Of a stretch of DNA of 9,332 bases, positions 1 through 7,153 are shown piece after piece (position 1 is the stretch's first letter; the number at the start of each line of letters is the position of its first letter). The position numbers and the translations under genes are program-made. This DNA is from Betaproteobacteria bacterium (lineage in GTDB: Bacteria > Pseudomonadota > Gammaproteobacteria > Burkholderiales > Rhodocyclaceae), in assembly GCA_028868235.1 (NCBI GenBank), contig JAGWUW010000071.1, positions 1 to 9,332 of the forward strand, in the 5' to 3' direction. Below the pieces are notes generated by a model. That model saw only the letters and a list, made by a program, of their open reading frames with translations. It had not been told where the DNA came from and did not search any database.

Positions 1-486
1 CCCGAGTATTTGAACAACCCGAATGAAGGCGCCTGGTATTACGAACAACAGGAACTCGGTTTCAATTATCGAATCACCGACCTGCAGGCCGCACTCGGCC
101 TAAGCCAGCTACAACGCTTGGACGAGTTCCTAGCAGCGCGGCACTCGATTGCAAGCCGCTACCAAACTGACCTTTCCGAACTCCCGATCACGCTACCCCA
201 TATTGCGGCAGACCGACAATCTGCTTGGCATCTTTTCCCTATTCAAATCGATGCAAGTCGGCGCCGCTCCATTTTTGACGCCTTGCGTAACCAAGGAATT
301 GGCGTTCAAGTTCATTATCATCCTGTTCACCTCCAGCCCTATTATCGGCAATTTGGTTTTAGGCCAGGCGACTATCCCTGCGCAGAAGCTTACTACCAGC
401 GCGCTTTCTCCCTGCCGATGTACGCCGCACTCACGCCCCCCGAGCAACAAAAGGTCATCCGGGCGCTTAGCAAGCTATTGACATGA
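1..486 (+). CDS. pseC: PseC, UDP-4-amino-4,6-dideoxy-N-acetyl-beta-L-altrosamine transaminase (3' part, partial)
   Basis: This is the C-terminal 161 codons of a DegT/DnrJ/EryC1-family sugar aminotransferase. The reading frame is open to the left edge of the window, so the true start and the PLP-binding lysine lie upstream; about 210–220 N-terminal residues are missing if it has the usual length of about 375–390. PseC uses PLP and glutamate to aminate C4 of the keto sugar nucleotide made by PseB, in the cytoplasm. Visible family marks are ELGFNYRITDLQAALGLSQL-type sequence near positions 52–114, the WHLFPI segment (227–244), the VHYHPVHLQPYY stretch (310–345) and the SLPMY segment (409–423). 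The PseC call rather than another DegT enzyme rests on the ELGFNYR/ALGLSQL wording and on the pse genes downstream. Its TGA stop overlaps the ATG of the next gene by 4 nt. Local GC is lower than in the genes further along. Confidence 0.88.
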   Translation, partial: PEYLNNPNEGAWYYEQQELGFNYRITDLQAALGLSQLQRLDEFLAARHSIASRYQTDLSELPITLPHIAADRQSAWHLFPIQIDASRRRSIFDALRNQGIGVQVHYHPVHLQPYYRQFGFRPGDYPCAEAYYQRAFSLPMYAALTPPEQQKVIRALSKLLT

Positions 487-1370
487 AACTCGGCCTGGGT
501 ACGGTTCAATTCGGTCTGGATTATGGAATCACCAACCGCACAGGCAAACCCTCGCTCGGCGAAATCCGCACTATTCTGGCTCAAGCGACTTCAGCTGGCA
601 TCGAAACGCTCGATACCGCGGCGTCTTATGGTGACTCTGAAAGCATGCTGGGGATGGCCTTGCCCCGCCCCCATCAATTCAAAATTGTCACCAAGACACG
701 TGTAGTGGATGCGACACTCAGCACGTCGGCCACACTCGACGAGATCGAACGCGGCGTGTTTTGCAGCCTGGAACGCCTCGCCGAAAATAAGTTGAACGGT
801 TTGCTGATCCATCACGTCGATAATTTACTCGGCCCCGCCGGTGACCCGTTATTCAAACGGCTCGATAAGCTCCGCGCACAGGGTATCGTGGAAAAAATAG
901 GCGTCTCCCTTTATTCTCCGGAAGAGGCGCAAGCAGTCAACGCCCGCTTTCCGCTTGATTTAATACAGCTACCGCTCAATCCCTTCGACCAGCGTCATGT
1001 GATCCAGGGATCGCTGCAATGTCTAGTGGCCTCCGGTATCGAAATACATGTACGCTCCGCGTTTCTACAGGGGCTTTTATTGGCGCCGGAACAGCCTCTA
1101 CCCACCAAGCTTGCCGCGCTAGCCCCCTTCATGAAGAACTGGCAAGCTTTTTTGATTCAGGAAAACCTGTCGCCGCTGGCAGGATGCTTTAGTTTCCTAC
1201 GCAGCCAGATGGGCATCAGCACAGTCATCTGCGGCGCTACCAGTGCCGCAGAATGGATGGAAATCCTCCTGGCCTGGGCAAGCAATCCTGATATACCCAG
1301 TGAAAGATTTAAGAAACTGGCCGTCGAGGACGTTAATCTCATCGATCCTCGCTTCTGGCCCAATCGCTAA
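483..1370 (+). CDS. Aldo/keto reductase in pseudaminic acid operon
   Basis: A 295-residue NAD(P)H-dependent aldo/keto reductase, the usual length for this (beta/alpha)8-barrel family. The start LGLGTVQFGLDYGI is the typical first strand. The catalytic tetrad can be read as Asp44 and Tyr49 in LDTAASYG, Lys71 in VTKTR and His110 in LLIHHVD. The C-terminal ICGATSAAEW segment (about 250–259) matches the cofactor-phosphate binding region. The ATG start overlaps the pseC stop (ATGA), which suggests translational coupling. No aldo/keto reductase is needed in the established PseB-C-H-G-I-F route, so its substrate is unknown. Reduction of a keto group on a sugar, or of a semialdehyde that becomes an acyl substituent, are both inferences. 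The intact tetrad argues that it is an active enzyme. Base composition resembles pseC more than the genes after it. Confidence 0.9.
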   Translation: MKLGLGTVQFGLDYGITNRTGKPSLGEIRTILAQATSAGIETLDTAASYGDSESMLGMALPRPHQFKIVTKTRVVDATLSTSATLDEIERGVFCSLERLAENKLNGLLIHHVDNLLGPAGDPLFKRLDKLRAQGIVEKIGVSLYSPEEAQAVNARFPLDLIQLPLNPFDQRHVIQGSLQCLVASGIEIHVRSAFLQGLLLAPEQPLPTKLAALAPFMKNWQAFLIQENLSPLAGCFSFLRSQMGISTVICGATSAAEWMEILLAWASNPDIPSERFKKLAVEDVNLIDPRFWPNR

Positions 1371-1388
1371 CCTATCAACAGATCATCC

Positions 1389-2153
1389 ATGCTGGCCCTG
1401 CTCCAAGCGCGCTGCTCCTCCTCCCGCCTCCCCGGGAAGGTGCTCAAACCGATCCTCGGCGAACCAATGATCGTCCGACACATCGAACGACTGCGTCGCA
1501 CCCTTCACCTGTCGCCACTTGTCGTCGCGACCAGCACCGAAGCCTCGGACGACCCACTAGCCGAACTCTGCGCCTCACTCGACATTGCCTGCCGGCGCGG
1601 GTCGCTAAGCGATGTGCTCGACCGCTTCTACCAGGCGGCGGCACCGTTCGCGCCCGACCACGTCGTGCGCCTGACCGGCGACTGCCCGCTGGCCGACCCC
1701 GAAGTCATCGACGCCTGCATCGACTATCATCTAGCCGGCGATTACGATTACACCAGCAATGCGCTGCGCCCCTCCTTCCCAGATGGCCTTGACGTTGAGG
1801 TCTTTCGTTTCTCGGCGCTCGCCGATGCTTGGCGCGAGGCACAACTGCCGTCTGAACGCGAACATGTGACGCCCTTCCTCTACAACCACCCAGAACGCTA
1901 TCGCATCGGCCATTTCACCCAGGCGGAAGACTTTTCCTGGCTGCGCTGGACTGTCGACCAACCGGAAGATTTCGCCATGGTGGAACGGGTCTACGATGCA
2001 CTCTATCCGACCAACCCGGCCTTTTCTACACGCGACATTATTCGCTGGCTAGCGACACATCCGGAAGTCGCCGCCCTCAACACCAATATCAGCCGCAACG
2101 AAGGCTATCTAAAGTCCCTCGCCAAGGATGCCGCCTTCACAGAATCCAGGTAA
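1389..2153 (+). CDS. SpsF-type cytidylyltransferase (candidate CMP-nonulosonic acid synthetase, PseF role)
   Basis: A 254-residue nucleotidyltransferase of the SpsF/COG1861 type, related to CMP-Kdo synthetase. The N-terminal signature (residues 4–18) holds Arg8, Arg13 and Lys17 of the nucleotide-binding loop. RLTGDCPL (94–101, with Asp98) is the metal and nucleotide site. PDGLDVEVF (131–139), REHVTPF (157–163) and RWTVDQPED (186–194) are the other conserved blocks of this group. It is the only nucleotidyltransferase in the window, so it may activate the nonulosonic acid with CTP in the cytoplasm, the role of PseF. Campylobacter PseF, however, belongs to the CMP-sialate synthetase type with a different N-terminal signature, so the role is inferred and a second enzyme may lie upstream. 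The ATG at 1389 puts the signature at the very N-terminus. No clear Shine-Dalgarno sequence is visible, and the preceding in-frame codon run reaches the upstream gene's TAA at 1368–1370. The gap to the next gene is 6 nt. Confidence 0.85.
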   Translation: MLALLQARCSSSRLPGKVLKPILGEPMIVRHIERLRRTLHLSPLVVATSTEASDDPLAELCASLDIACRRGSLSDVLDRFYQAAAPFAPDHVVRLTGDCPLADPEVIDACIDYHLAGDYDYTSNALRPSFPDGLDVEVFRFSALADAWREAQLPSEREHVTPFLYNHPERYRIGHFTQAEDFSWLRWTVDQPEDFAMVERVYDALYPTNPAFSTRDIIRWLATHPEVAALNTNISRNEGYLKSLAKDAAFTESR

Positions 2154-2159
2154 CCCGCC

Positions 2160-3449
2160 ATGAACCACCGCTACGCCCATTCCGAAGCCTTTCTCGAACG
2201 CGCCCTGCGCAGCATTCCGCTCGGCTCCCAAACTTTCAGCAAGAGCAGGACACAGTATCCTCATGGCGTGTCGCCCTATTTCATCCAGCGCGGCAATGGC
2301 GCCCGCGTCTGGGATATTGACGGCAACGAATACCTCGACTTCATCAACAGCCTGGCCTCGGTCACTCTCGGTTATAACGACCCGGACGTCACCGCGGCGG
2401 TCGAAGCGCAGTTGAAGGAGGGGGTCATCTTCTCGCTACCGCACCCGGTGGAAACCGAGGTCGCCGAGCGCATCATCGATATGGTGCCCTGCGCCGACAT
2501 GGTCCGTTTCGGCAAGAACGGCTCCGACGCCACGGCTGGCGCGATCCGCCTGGCCCGTGCCCATACTAGCCGCGACCGCGTCGCTGTTTGCGGCTACCAC
2601 GGCTGGCAGGACTGGTACATCGGCTCGACGGCGCGCAATCGGGGCGTTCCCCAGGCCGTGCGCGACCTGACTCATAGCTTCCCCTTCAACGACCTCGACG
2701 CGCTGGACAAACTGCTACTCGCCCATCCAAACGAATTCGCCGCCGTGATTCTCGAACCGATGAACATCGCTGAGCCTCTGCCCGGCTACCTCGAAGGCGT
2801 TGCCGCGCTGACCCGCCGACACGGCGCCCTGCTGGTATTCGACGAGACCATCACCGGCTTTCGTTTCGCCGAAGGTGGCGCCCAGGCGCTATTCGGCATC
2901 ACCCCCGACCTGGCCACCTTCGGCAAGGGCCTCGCCAACGGCTACCCAGTTTCCGCTGTAGCCGGACGCCGCGACCTGATGAGACTGATGGAGGAAATCT
3001 TCTTCTCCTTCACCTTTGGCGGCGAGACCCTGTCCCTCGCTGCCTCCCTGGCAACACTCGACAAACTCCGCCGCTGCCAGGTCACCGATCACCTCGCCAG
3101 CCTGGGCAGCCGACTGATGGACGGCGTCCGCCGCCGGATCGCCGAACATGGCGTCGATGCCCTGCTTTCGGTCAGCGGCCACCCGAGTTGGTCCTTCCTG
3201 TTGCTGCGCGACACGCCGCTGGCCAGCCAGTGGGAAACCAAGACCCTGTTGCTTCAATCGCTGTTCGAGCGCGGCATCCTGAGCCTGGGTACCCATAATC
3301 TCTCATACGCCCATACCGAGGCCGACATCGACCGTCTACTGGCGGTCTACGACGAAGTGTTCCCGCTGCTGCGCGCCGGAGCCCTCGAAGGGCGAATGGT
3401 CGAACTCCTGCGCTGCCCGCCGCTCGAACCGCTATTCAAGGTCCGCTGA
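2160..3449 (+). CDS. Class III PLP-dependent aminotransferase (glutamate-1-semialdehyde aminomutase-like)
   Basis: A 429-residue fold-type I, class III aminotransferase resembling glutamate-1-semialdehyde 2,1-aminomutase. GSDAT (121–125) is the phosphate-binding turn of PLP. YHGW (146–149) carries the aromatic residue that stacks on the cofactor ring. LEP (198–200) and VFDETITGFR (226–235, with Asp228 pairing to the pyridine nitrogen) are classic, and Lys256 in FGKGLANG is the expected Schiff-base lysine. FTFGGET (285–291) is the conserved loop after it. It is very unlikely to be the haem enzyme HemL, because it sits inside a sugar operon and its early region (SLASVTLGYNDPDV) differs from HemL wording as remembered. 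It probably transaminates a sugar or acyl precursor for the nonulosonic acid; the actual substrate cannot be read from the sequence. It starts 6 nt after the cytidylyltransferase with a weak AGG at 2148–2150. Confidence 0.88.
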   Translation: MNHRYAHSEAFLERALRSIPLGSQTFSKSRTQYPHGVSPYFIQRGNGARVWDIDGNEYLDFINSLASVTLGYNDPDVTAAVEAQLKEGVIFSLPHPVETEVAERIIDMVPCADMVRFGKNGSDATAGAIRLARAHTSRDRVAVCGYHGWQDWYIGSTARNRGVPQAVRDLTHSFPFNDLDALDKLLLAHPNEFAAVILEPMNIAEPLPGYLEGVAALTRRHGALLVFDETITGFRFAEGGAQALFGITPDLATFGKGLANGYPVSAVAGRRDLMRLMEEIFFSFTFGGETLSLAASLATLDKLRRCQVTDHLASLGSRLMDGVRRRIAEHGVDALLSVSGHPSWSFLLLRDTPLASQWETKTLLLQSLFERGILSLGTHNLSYAHTEADIDRLLAVYDEVFPLLRAGALEGRMVELLRCPPLEPLFKVR

Positions 3450-3461
3450 GCCCAACTTTTT

Positions 3462-4973
3462 ATGTTCGTCGTCTTTCGCGCCGACGCTAATCCGGTCATC
3501 GGCACCGGGCATCTGATGCGCTGCCTCGCGCTGGCTGGTGCACTGCACCGGCGCGGTGCGCATTGCCTCTTCCTGTGCGCCCCGGAAGGCCTAGGCTCGC
3601 TCGCCGAGCGGATTCGCCGTGAGGGCCATGACTTGGCGATGTTGCCGCCGGCAGTACTTCCGGTGCCACCCACCCAACCCCATGATGGCAGCCCCTTGCC
3701 TTGGACCGCGCAGGCTCTCGATGGACGTGCCTGCCTCGCCACTCTGGATGACCATCCGGAACCGGACTGGATTGTCGTCGACCATTACCTCCTCGACGCA
3801 ACCTGGGAGAGCACCGTACGGCGACGGACCAGACACCTGCTGGCCATCGACGACCTGGCCAACCGCCGGCACGACTGCGATTTGCTCCTCGACCAAAATC
3901 TGCGTGCAGCCGACGCCCCCCCCTATGCTGGACTGACGCCAGCCACTTGCCGCTACCTCCTCGGTCCGCGCTATGCCCTGCTGCGCCCGGAATTTGCTGC
4001 GGCCCGGCACTCGACTCCGCGAGCGACAGGTGAAACGCTCCGTCTGCTAGTCATGTTCGGCGGTGCGGACCAAGCCGACCTGACCGGTCGCACAGTTCGC
4101 TTGCTAGCCCGACTGGGCCTCGCCTCGACTGTCGACGTCGTTGTCGGACCGCTTTATTCTGCCCGTGACAGCTTGGCAGAAGCCGTCGTCGGACTGCCGC
4201 AAGCAACGCTCCATTATGCGCCAACGGATATTACCGCCTTGCTAACCCAGGCCGACCTGGCGATTGCCAGCCCCGGCACAAGCAGTTGGGAACGCTGCTG
4301 CCTCGGTCTGCCCGCCATAACGCTGGCTGTCGCAGACAACCAGATGGCGATGGCGGAGCAACTGGCTCGGCAAGGCGCCCACCTATTTCTCGGACCAGCC
4401 AATGCAGTAGTTGACGCGGATCTGCTAGCAGCCATCCGACTCTTGGCAACCCGCACCGACTGGCGGGCTCACATGGCCGCGGCAGCCCTCGGCGTCACCG
4501 ATGGTCGCGGCGCCGAACGGGTCGCCGCCCGCTTAGCCGGAACCGACGTCCATGTTCGCCCCGCGACCGCCGACGATGCTGCGTTGTTGCACGCTTGGCG
4601 CAACGACCCTCGCACGCGCGCCCAATCCTTCGACCCGGCGCCGATCACATGGGAGAACCACCAGCGCTGGTTTGCCAACGCCCTGGCCAACCCTGCCCGT
4701 ATCCTTCTGATCGGCACCTCCGAGGGGAGGGAGTTCGGCTGCATTCGATTCGACCTCACAGACGACACCGCCCGGATCTCGATCTACCTTGATCCGGCAC
4801 GACAGGGCGAAGGCCTCGCCGCCCCACTGCTCGAAACCGCCGCCCGCCAACTCCGGCAAACCCGCCCCGGCGTAGGCCGGATCGTCGCCGAGGTCAAGAC
4901 TGGCAACGAAGCGTCGCGCCGCGCATTCCTCAACGCCGGCTACCGCGAGGACCATAGCGTGTTTATCCAATAA
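3462..4973 (+). CDS. pseG: PseG hydrolase fused to GNAT acetyltransferase domain (PseG–PseH-like bifunctional protein)
   Basis: A 503-residue fusion. Residues about 1–360 are PseG, the UDP-2,4-diacetamido-2,4,6-trideoxy-beta-L-altropyranose hydrolase, a GT-B-fold enzyme that removes UDP. FRADANPVIGTGHLMRCL (5–22) contains the glycine loop and His17, the expected catalytic base. VDHYLLD (106–112), VMFGGAD (197–203), SPGTSSWERCCLGLP (270–284) and ADNQ (291–294) follow as in the family. Residues about 363–503 are a RimJ/PseH-like GNAT domain: VRPATADD at its start, WRNDPRTR (379–386), the acetyl-CoA loop QGEGLA (448–453) and NEASRRAFLNAGY (482–494). The GNAT part would supply the 4-N-acetylation that precedes the PseG step, so the fusion joins consecutive reactions; this role is inferred. 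Stand-alone PseG is about 270–360 residues. There is no visible Shine-Dalgarno before the ATG, but the start matches the family N-terminus. A run of eight C lies at 3916–3923. Confidence 0.9.
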   Translation: MFVVFRADANPVIGTGHLMRCLALAGALHRRGAHCLFLCAPEGLGSLAERIRREGHDLAMLPPAVLPVPPTQPHDGSPLPWTAQALDGRACLATLDDHPEPDWIVVDHYLLDATWESTVRRRTRHLLAIDDLANRRHDCDLLLDQNLRAADAPPYAGLTPATCRYLLGPRYALLRPEFAAARHSTPRATGETLRLLVMFGGADQADLTGRTVRLLARLGLASTVDVVVGPLYSARDSLAEAVVGLPQATLHYAPTDITALLTQADLAIASPGTSSWERCCLGLPAITLAVADNQMAMAEQLARQGAHLFLGPANAVVDADLLAAIRLLATRTDWRAHMAAAALGVTDGRGAERVAARLAGTDVHVRPATADDAALLHAWRNDPRTRAQSFDPAPITWENHQRWFANALANPARILLIGTSEGREFGCIRFDLTDDTARISIYLDPARQGEGLAAPLLETAARQLRQTRPGVGRIVAEVKTGNEASRRAFLNAGYREDHSVFIQ

Positions 4974-4977
4974 GGAG
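4972..4977 (+). promoter_or_regulatory. Strong ribosome binding site of pseI
   Basis: AAGGAG lies 8 nt before the ATG at 4986 and overlaps the TAA stop of the pseG fusion gene. It is the clearest Shine-Dalgarno sequence in the operon, and it fixes the pseI start. Confidence 0.75.
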
Positions 4978-4985
4978 TCCGATCC

Positions 4986-6035
4986 ATGGCTGACTTCAGC
5001 ATCTCCGACCGCGCCATCGGCGCCGGTTCCCCCCCCTTCGTGATTGCTGAAATGTCCGGCAACCACAACCAGTCGCTTGACCGCGCACTAGCCATTGTCG
5101 ATGCAGCCGCCGATGCTGGCGCCCATGCGCTAAAGATCCAGACCTATACCGCCGACACGATGACACTGGACTGCGACAGCGACGAATTCTGCATAACCGA
5201 TCCTGACAGCCTGTGGGCCGGCCGTTCGCTACATGCGCTGTACGACGAGGCGCATACTCCCTGGGACTGGCACGCCCCGATTTTCGAACGCGCCCGCCAA
5301 AGGGGGATGATTCCGTTCAGCACCCCCTTCGATGAAACTGCCGTTGACTTCCTCGAGACCCTTGGTGTCGCCTGCTACAAGATCGCCTCCTTCGAGATGA
5401 CCGACCTGCCTCTGATCCGCCGCGTGGCAGCGACGGGCAAGCCGATGATCGTCTCGACCGGCATGGCCTCCCTCGGCGAAATTGAGGAAACCGTGCGCGA
5501 AGCCCGTGCCGCAGGCTGCCGCGACCTTGTCCTCCTCAAGTGCACCAGTACCTATCCCGCTTCGCCCGCCAACACGCACCTGGCGACGATTCCGCACCTG
5601 CGTGCCTGGAGCGGCTGCGAAGTCGGGATATCTGACCACACCATGGGCATCGGCGCCGCCGTCGCCGCCGTCGCCTTGGGCGCGACAGTCATCGAAAAGC
5701 ATTTCACGCTCCACCGGGCCGATGGCGGCGTTGACTCGGCCTTCTCGCTGGAACCGGAGGAGATGCGCGCGCTCGTCGTCGAAAGCGAACGCGCCTGGCA
5801 GGCAATGGGCTGCGTCCATTACGGCACCTGCGCAGCCGAACAGAAGTCGCTAGCGTTCCGGCGCTCCCTCTATGTCGTCCGGGATATCGCCGCCGGCGAA
5901 CCCTTCACACGCGAAAACGTTCGCGCCATCCGCCCGGGTTTCGGCCTGCCCCCCAAATATCTCGACCAGATTCTCGGCAAGATGGCCAGCCGGACGCTGC
6001 CTCGGGGCACCGCACTGACCTGGGAGCGGCTGTGA
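4986..6035 (+). CDS. pseI: PseI, pseudaminic acid synthase (NeuB family with SAF domain)
   Basis: A 349-residue NeuB-family synthase that condenses 2,4-diacetamido-2,4,6-trideoxy-L-altrose with phosphoenolpyruvate to give pseudaminic acid. The TIM-barrel domain spans about 1–285: AEMSGNHNQS (21–30), KIQTYTADTMT (50–60), FSTPFD (111–116), KIASFE (132–137), STGMA (157–161), KCTSTYP (185–191), GISDHT (214–219) and VIEKHF (235–240). His218 and His239 are the likely metal ligands, by analogy with NeuB. The C-terminal antifreeze-like SAF domain runs from RRSLYVVRDI (292–301) to the end. The wording AEMSxNHNQS and KxQTYTxDTMT is typical of pseudaminic rather than sialic or legionaminic acid synthases, which have AEIGxNHNG. 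This makes it the best marker that the locus makes a Pse-type sugar. A C8 tract at 5029–5036 encodes Ser15–Pro17. The stop overlaps the next start by 4 nt. Confidence 0.94.
   Translation: MADFSISDRAIGAGSPPFVIAEMSGNHNQSLDRALAIVDAAADAGAHALKIQTYTADTMTLDCDSDEFCITDPDSLWAGRSLHALYDEAHTPWDWHAPIFERARQRGMIPFSTPFDETAVDFLETLGVACYKIASFEMTDLPLIRRVAATGKPMIVSTGMASLGEIEETVREARAAGCRDLVLLKCTSTYPASPANTHLATIPHLRAWSGCEVGISDHTMGIGAAVAAVALGATVIEKHFTLHRADGGVDSAFSLEPEEMRALVVESERAWQAMGCVHYGTCAAEQKSLAFRRSLYVVRDIAAGEPFTRENVRAIRPGFGLPPKYLDQILGKMASRTLPRGTALTWERL
6022..6026 (+). promoter_or_regulatory. Ribosome binding site supporting a GTG start
   Basis: GGGAG lies 5 nt before GTG at 6032, inside the end of pseI. It supports GTG as the true start of the last gene in the operon, with GTGA start/stop overlap and probable translational coupling. 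Confidence 0.55.
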
Positions 6036-7153
6036 CCGAACAGCAGGATCGTCTGCGAGCATTTGCCCAACTAGCCAAGATCGCATCCAGCCATGGGCCG
6101 CTGTACTTCGAACCGGTCTGCACCGACGATCCTCGGTGGCTGTCACTGCTTGCCGCGAGCGACAATCCGCCGGTCGGCTACGCACCGCTGCACCTGCGCT
6201 ACCAGCATGCCTATTTCGCCTCGGCATTCGCCGACTATGCTGCTCTAGACAGTCTGATCCATTGGGAAGGCAAACCGGTTGGCCTGTGGCCCCTTGCCTT
6301 TGTCGGCGAAGCGGGTAAGGCACGCCTATCCAGCCAGATTAACGGGCTGGCTGGCGTCATCGCCCCCTGGTTTTCTCGCCACCTCCCCGAAAAGACTACT
6401 AAGGCGGCGGCACGCCAGTGGCTCGCCCTACTCGGCGAGGCCGGTGAGGCCTTAGACGTCCCGTCGCTACGCCTGCTAGGCCCCGACACAGGCATCAATC
6501 TCCCGGTCTGGCAGCGCCTAGCCATGGAGCACGGCGCACAGGCCGGCGCGACCCATCGTTGCGTCATCGATCTCGAAATGCCGGCGGCAACGTATCACGG
6601 CCAATTGCGGAAAAGCTATAAGGCCCTGATCAACACGGCGCGACGGCTCTGGCAAGTCCGTATCGACGAGACGGGAGACGCGGCAGCCTTCGCCGCATTC
6701 GAAGGCCTGCACCTCACCGTTGCAGGGCGGCGCACACGCCCGGAACTGACCTGGCAGCTGCAACGCGAAGCGATCGTCGCCGGCGACGCCTTCGTCGTCT
6801 ATCTCCACGATGCCGAGCAGAGGCTGGTCGGCGCCAGCCTTTTCAACTGCAGCCGCAGCGAAGTAAGCTATGCCGTCGGCGTCTATGACCGGCAACTGTT
6901 CGATAAGCCCCTGGCTCACCTCAGCCTGGCCTGCGCCATCGAGCACGCGCGGCAACGCGGTGCGCGTAGCTTCCTGCTCGGCGAGCGCCCCTATCCGGGC
7001 GATACCCCGATGCCAAACGATAAGGAATTGCAGATTGCCTACTTCAAGGAAGGCTTCGCCACTGGGCTGGAACGGGTTCCCGCCCTAAGCATCCCCCCGA
7101 GTGCGCTGTGCGGGCTGGTCGCGGGCTGTACCGGGGGGACGGCCCGCTCCTAA
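6032..7153 (+). CDS. FemAB/GNAT-like acyltransferase of the flagellin glycan operon
   Basis: A 373-residue cytoplasmic protein with no signal peptide or membrane segment. It reads as a double-GNAT, FemAB-like acyltransferase. The second half shows it best: YHGQLRKSYKALINTARR (188–205) resembles the conserved RxSYKxxI block of these proteins. FEGLH (223–227), WQLQREAI (241–248), VVYLHD (255–260), VGASLFNCSRSEVSYAVG (266–283) and FLLGERPYPGD (314–324) follow in the expected order of beta strands and helices. The family moves acyl or aminoacyl groups to amines. Here it may acylate an amino group of the nonulosonic acid, or act on an exported glycan precursor; both are inferences. It begins with GTG inside the pseI stop codon and ends tail to tail with maf. 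The C-terminal 15 residues are rich in Gly, Ala, Ser and Cys and are encoded by GC-rich inverted repeats. Confidence 0.72.
   Translation: MTEQQDRLRAFAQLAKIASSHGPLYFEPVCTDDPRWLSLLAASDNPPVGYAPLHLRYQHAYFASAFADYAALDSLIHWEGKPVGLWPLAFVGEAGKARLSSQINGLAGVIAPWFSRHLPEKTTKAAARQWLALLGEAGEALDVPSLRLLGPDTGINLPVWQRLAMEHGAQAGATHRCVIDLEMPAATYHGQLRKSYKALINTARRLWQVRIDETGDAAAFAAFEGLHLTVAGRRTRPELTWQLQREAIVAGDAFVVYLHDAEQRLVGASLFNCSRSEVSYAVGVYDRQLFDKPLAHLSLACAIEHARQRGARSFLLGERPYPGDTPMPNDKELQIAYFKEGFATGLERVPALSIPPSALCGLVAGCTGGTARS

Noticed and set aside
10..12. TTG as the start of the first gene
   Set aside because: The frame is open through position 1 and the protein lacks its N-terminal PLP domain, so the gene continues upstream of the window.
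2160..3449. hemL (haem biosynthesis aminomutase)
   Set aside because: The operon context is sugar biosynthesis and the N-terminal region differs from HemL; only the general class III PLP fold is shared.
3347..4010. Several overlapping minus-strand frames opposite pseG
   Set aside because: Arg/Ser/Gly-rich translations typical of shadow frames; pseG motifs are clear on the plus strand.
4533..5066. Open frame of 177 codons on the minus strand opposite the GNAT domain and the start of pseI
   Set aside because: Low-complexity, Gly/Ala/Val-rich translation that crosses two real genes; no family resemblance.
5229..5819. Open frame of 196 codons on the minus strand opposite pseI
   Set aside because: It is antisense to a strongly conserved gene, has no recognisable protein motif, and long antisense frames are common in GC-rich coding DNA.
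4986..6035. Sialic or legionaminic acid synthase instead of PseI
   Set aside because: The AEMSGNHNQS and KIQTYTADTMT wording and the neighbouring pseC and pseG genes point to the pseudaminic branch.
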